A model generated the notes under the pieces. It saw only the letters and a list, made by a program, of their open reading frames with translations. It was not told the DNA's origin and did not search any database. From Moraxella haemolytica (GTDB taxonomy: Bacteria > Pseudomonadota > Gammaproteobacteria > Pseudomonadales > Moraxellaceae), in assembly GCF_030177935.1 (NCBI RefSeq), contig NZ_CP089974.1, positions 1,674,001 through 1,738,000 of the forward strand: a DNA stretch of 64,000 nt, given 5' to 3'. Positions 63,323-64,000 of the stretch are shown here, in pieces; the first letter of the stretch is position 1, and the number at the start of each line of letters is the position of its first letter. Position numbers and translations under genes: made by a program.

Positions 63323-63400
63323 ATTAATATAAAATTTGCAATTTGTTGAAAATATGATGATTTTTATATTAAAATATAAGTATATTTTTTATAGGCAATA

Positions 63401-63428
63401 AAAAACCGCCCCAGTGGGACGGCTTTTT
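63401..63428. terminator. Bidirectional terminator in the AT-rich control region
   Basis: A run of A plus CCGCCC (63406-63411) pairs with GGGACGG (63416-63422, one bulged A), followed by CTTTTT. It separates the AT-rich region from the 57-codon gene that starts at 63465. Confidence 0.7.
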
Positions 63429-63464
63429 AAATTTTAACAAAGTGTGTATTTTTGGAGAAATTAG

Positions 63465-63638
63465 ATGCTTGATGTGATTGTGGCAGTCATGAATGAGCCA
63501 ATACCATTTTGGCTATCTCTGCTGTCTTATTATCTTGGTGGCTGGATATTTTATCAGCTAGGCAAGTCCAAGCAGAAGCGAATATCGTCAAAACAGCAGC
63601 TTATCCATCGCCCAAATAAGCAAAGGTACAAGCAATGA
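63465..63638 (+). CDS. Small single-pass membrane protein, 57 aa
   Basis: The frame begins MLDVIVAVMNEPIPFWLSLL and has one hydrophobic segment (about residues 13-32, with GGWIFYQLG) and a basic, glutamine-rich tail. GGAG lies 8 bases before the ATG. The stop overlaps the 3' end of the opposing 117-residue gene by about 50 bases. A membrane anchor with a basic tail occurs in phage exclusion or regulatory proteins; the function is unknown. Confidence 0.5.
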   Translation: MLDVIVAVMNEPIPFWLSLLSYYLGGWIFYQLGKSKQKRISSKQQLIHRPNKQRYKQ

Positions 63639-63941
63639 ACCAAGCACCCATTTGCTGTTTTCGCTGTCTTTGAGCCATTTGATGGATTTGTCCCAAATGG
63701 TGGATTGCAATGTTTTCAGATGTTCCCTGCCAGCTGGTGTAATCTCACAATATTCTAACAGCTCGCTACCGTCTGCCATGTCAGTGATGATACTATCCAC
63801 TAAGCCTTGTGCTGTCATGTCCTTAATGTACAGAATAAGTGTGTCATAAGGCATGGTGCGTAGAACATGGTCAACACCTTGTCGCCCATGCTCTGTTAGT
63901 GCCTGCAAAATAATTTTTGTCTCACTACTCATCGCTTGCAT
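63588..63941 (-). CDS. Winged-helix-like protein with a C-terminal membrane segment, 117 aa
   Basis: The N-terminal 75 residues look like a small winged helix (ILQALTEHGRQGVDHVLRTM; then ITPAGREHLKTL, a typical wing-end sequence). A linker (KWLKDSENSK) is followed by one membrane helix (WVLGSLLVPLLIWAMDKLLF). This combination suggests a membrane-tethered regulator or sensor rather than a classical phage repressor. GGAG lies 6 bases before the ATG at 63941, and the preceding gene stops 3 bases before that ATG, so translation is coupled. Confidence 0.68.
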   Translation of the reverse strand: MQAMSSETKIILQALTEHGRQGVDHVLRTMPYDTLILYIKDMTAQGLVDSIITDMADGSELLEYCEITPAGREHLKTLQSTIWDKSIKWLKDSENSKWVLGSLLVPLLIWAMDKLLF

Positions 63942-63944
63942 TCG

Positions 63945-64000
63945 CTACTCCACAAACCCCATCCTATCCACATTCGGCAACTCAAAAGGTGGATGTGTAC
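63945..64000 (-). CDS. C-terminal end of a further element gene (partial)
   Basis: One minus-strand frame is open from the window end to TAG at 63945-63947, reading THPPFELPNVDRMGFVE. The stop falls 3 bases before the next gene's ATG and contributes to its GGAG site, a typical operon junction. Too short to identify. Confidence 0.45.
   Translation of the reverse strand, partial: THPPFELPNVDRMGFVE

Larger units (their letters stand above)
59705..64000. mobile_element. Left part of a prophage or genomic island integrated at the 3' end of ssrA
   Basis: A full-length tyrosine integrase starts 190 bases after the tmRNA 3' end. It is followed by a leftward block of very small, overlapping genes with an excisionase-like HTH protein, three lipoprotein-like products and phage-type unknowns. 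This is the usual left end of an element using ssrA as its attachment site. The left attachment sequence would be within the last 20-40 bases of ssrA, which stays intact. The right end lies outside the window, so the direct repeat cannot be confirmed. Confidence 0.8.

Overview
The window is about 60 kb of ordinary chromosome followed by the left end of an integrated mobile element. The organism is a gammaproteobacterium of the Moraxellaceae, most likely Moraxella or a close relative. The reasons are an RstA/RstB-type pair that closely matches Acinetobacter BfmR/BfmS as I remember it, a UbiM-type ubiquinone hydroxylase, a 532-residue isocitrate lyase next to malate synthase G, a manganese-type pyrophosphatase, a tmRNA tag reading ANDETYALAA, and moderately AT-rich DNA. 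The genus is an inference from remembered families, not from a search.

Layout. 1-4.5 kb: folate and thymidylate genes (thyA, folA), apbE, a hypothetical gene and a ubiquinone monooxygenase. 4.5-9.6 kb: uvrC (leftward), a DUF4442 gene (rightward), then the leftward ribosomal and tRNA-modification cluster rpsP-rimM-trmD-rplS, with a terminator-like hairpin after rpsP. 9.9-13.9 kb: an EnvZ-like kinase with no adjacent OmpR, converging on bfmRS. 13.9-21.5 kb: the complete F1Fo ATP synthase set atpI-BEFHAGDC, leftward, with structured intercistronic regions. 21.7-25.8 kb: zinc uptake, with znuA divergent from zur-znuC-znuB, then cpdA. 26-27.5 kb: dksA-gluQ. 27.7-31 kb: murD-ftsW leftward and glnB rightward. 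31-36 kb: DUF2147, a small hypothetical, a secreted nuclease, mutY, ispA, tRNA-Phe and cytochrome b561. 36-40 kb: an orphan membrane-fusion lipoprotein and a second two-component system. 40-45 kb: prc, nagZ, ppaC and a LeuE-type exporter. 45-50 kb: the glyoxylate shunt (glcB, aceA) and ubiC. 50-59 kb: glyA with an unusual C-terminal tail, fadH, a small phosphatase-like protein, map, glnD and a WG-repeat exported protein.

59.3-64 kb: the tmRNA gene ssrA is followed at once by a full-length tyrosine integrase. A tightly packed leftward operon of very small genes runs towards it: lipoproteins, an excisionase-like HTH protein and unknowns. Its control region is AT-rich, with a near-consensus promoter and an inverted repeat. 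This is the left end of a prophage or genomic island integrated at ssrA. The element continues beyond the window, so its cargo and right attachment site cannot be seen.

The genes group into recognisable jobs: nitrogen signalling (glnB and its modifying enzyme glnD), zinc homeostasis (zur/znuABC), acetate and fatty-acid use (aceA, glcB, fadH), envelope synthesis and recycling (murD, ftsW, nagZ, prc) and stress regulation (dksA, cpdA, bfmRS, the EnvZ-like kinase). I see no CRISPR array, no insertion sequence and no rRNA. Nothing is clearly an undescribed defence or other new system. The most unexplained material is the compact small-protein region of the ssrA element and several regulatory structures in the core genome.
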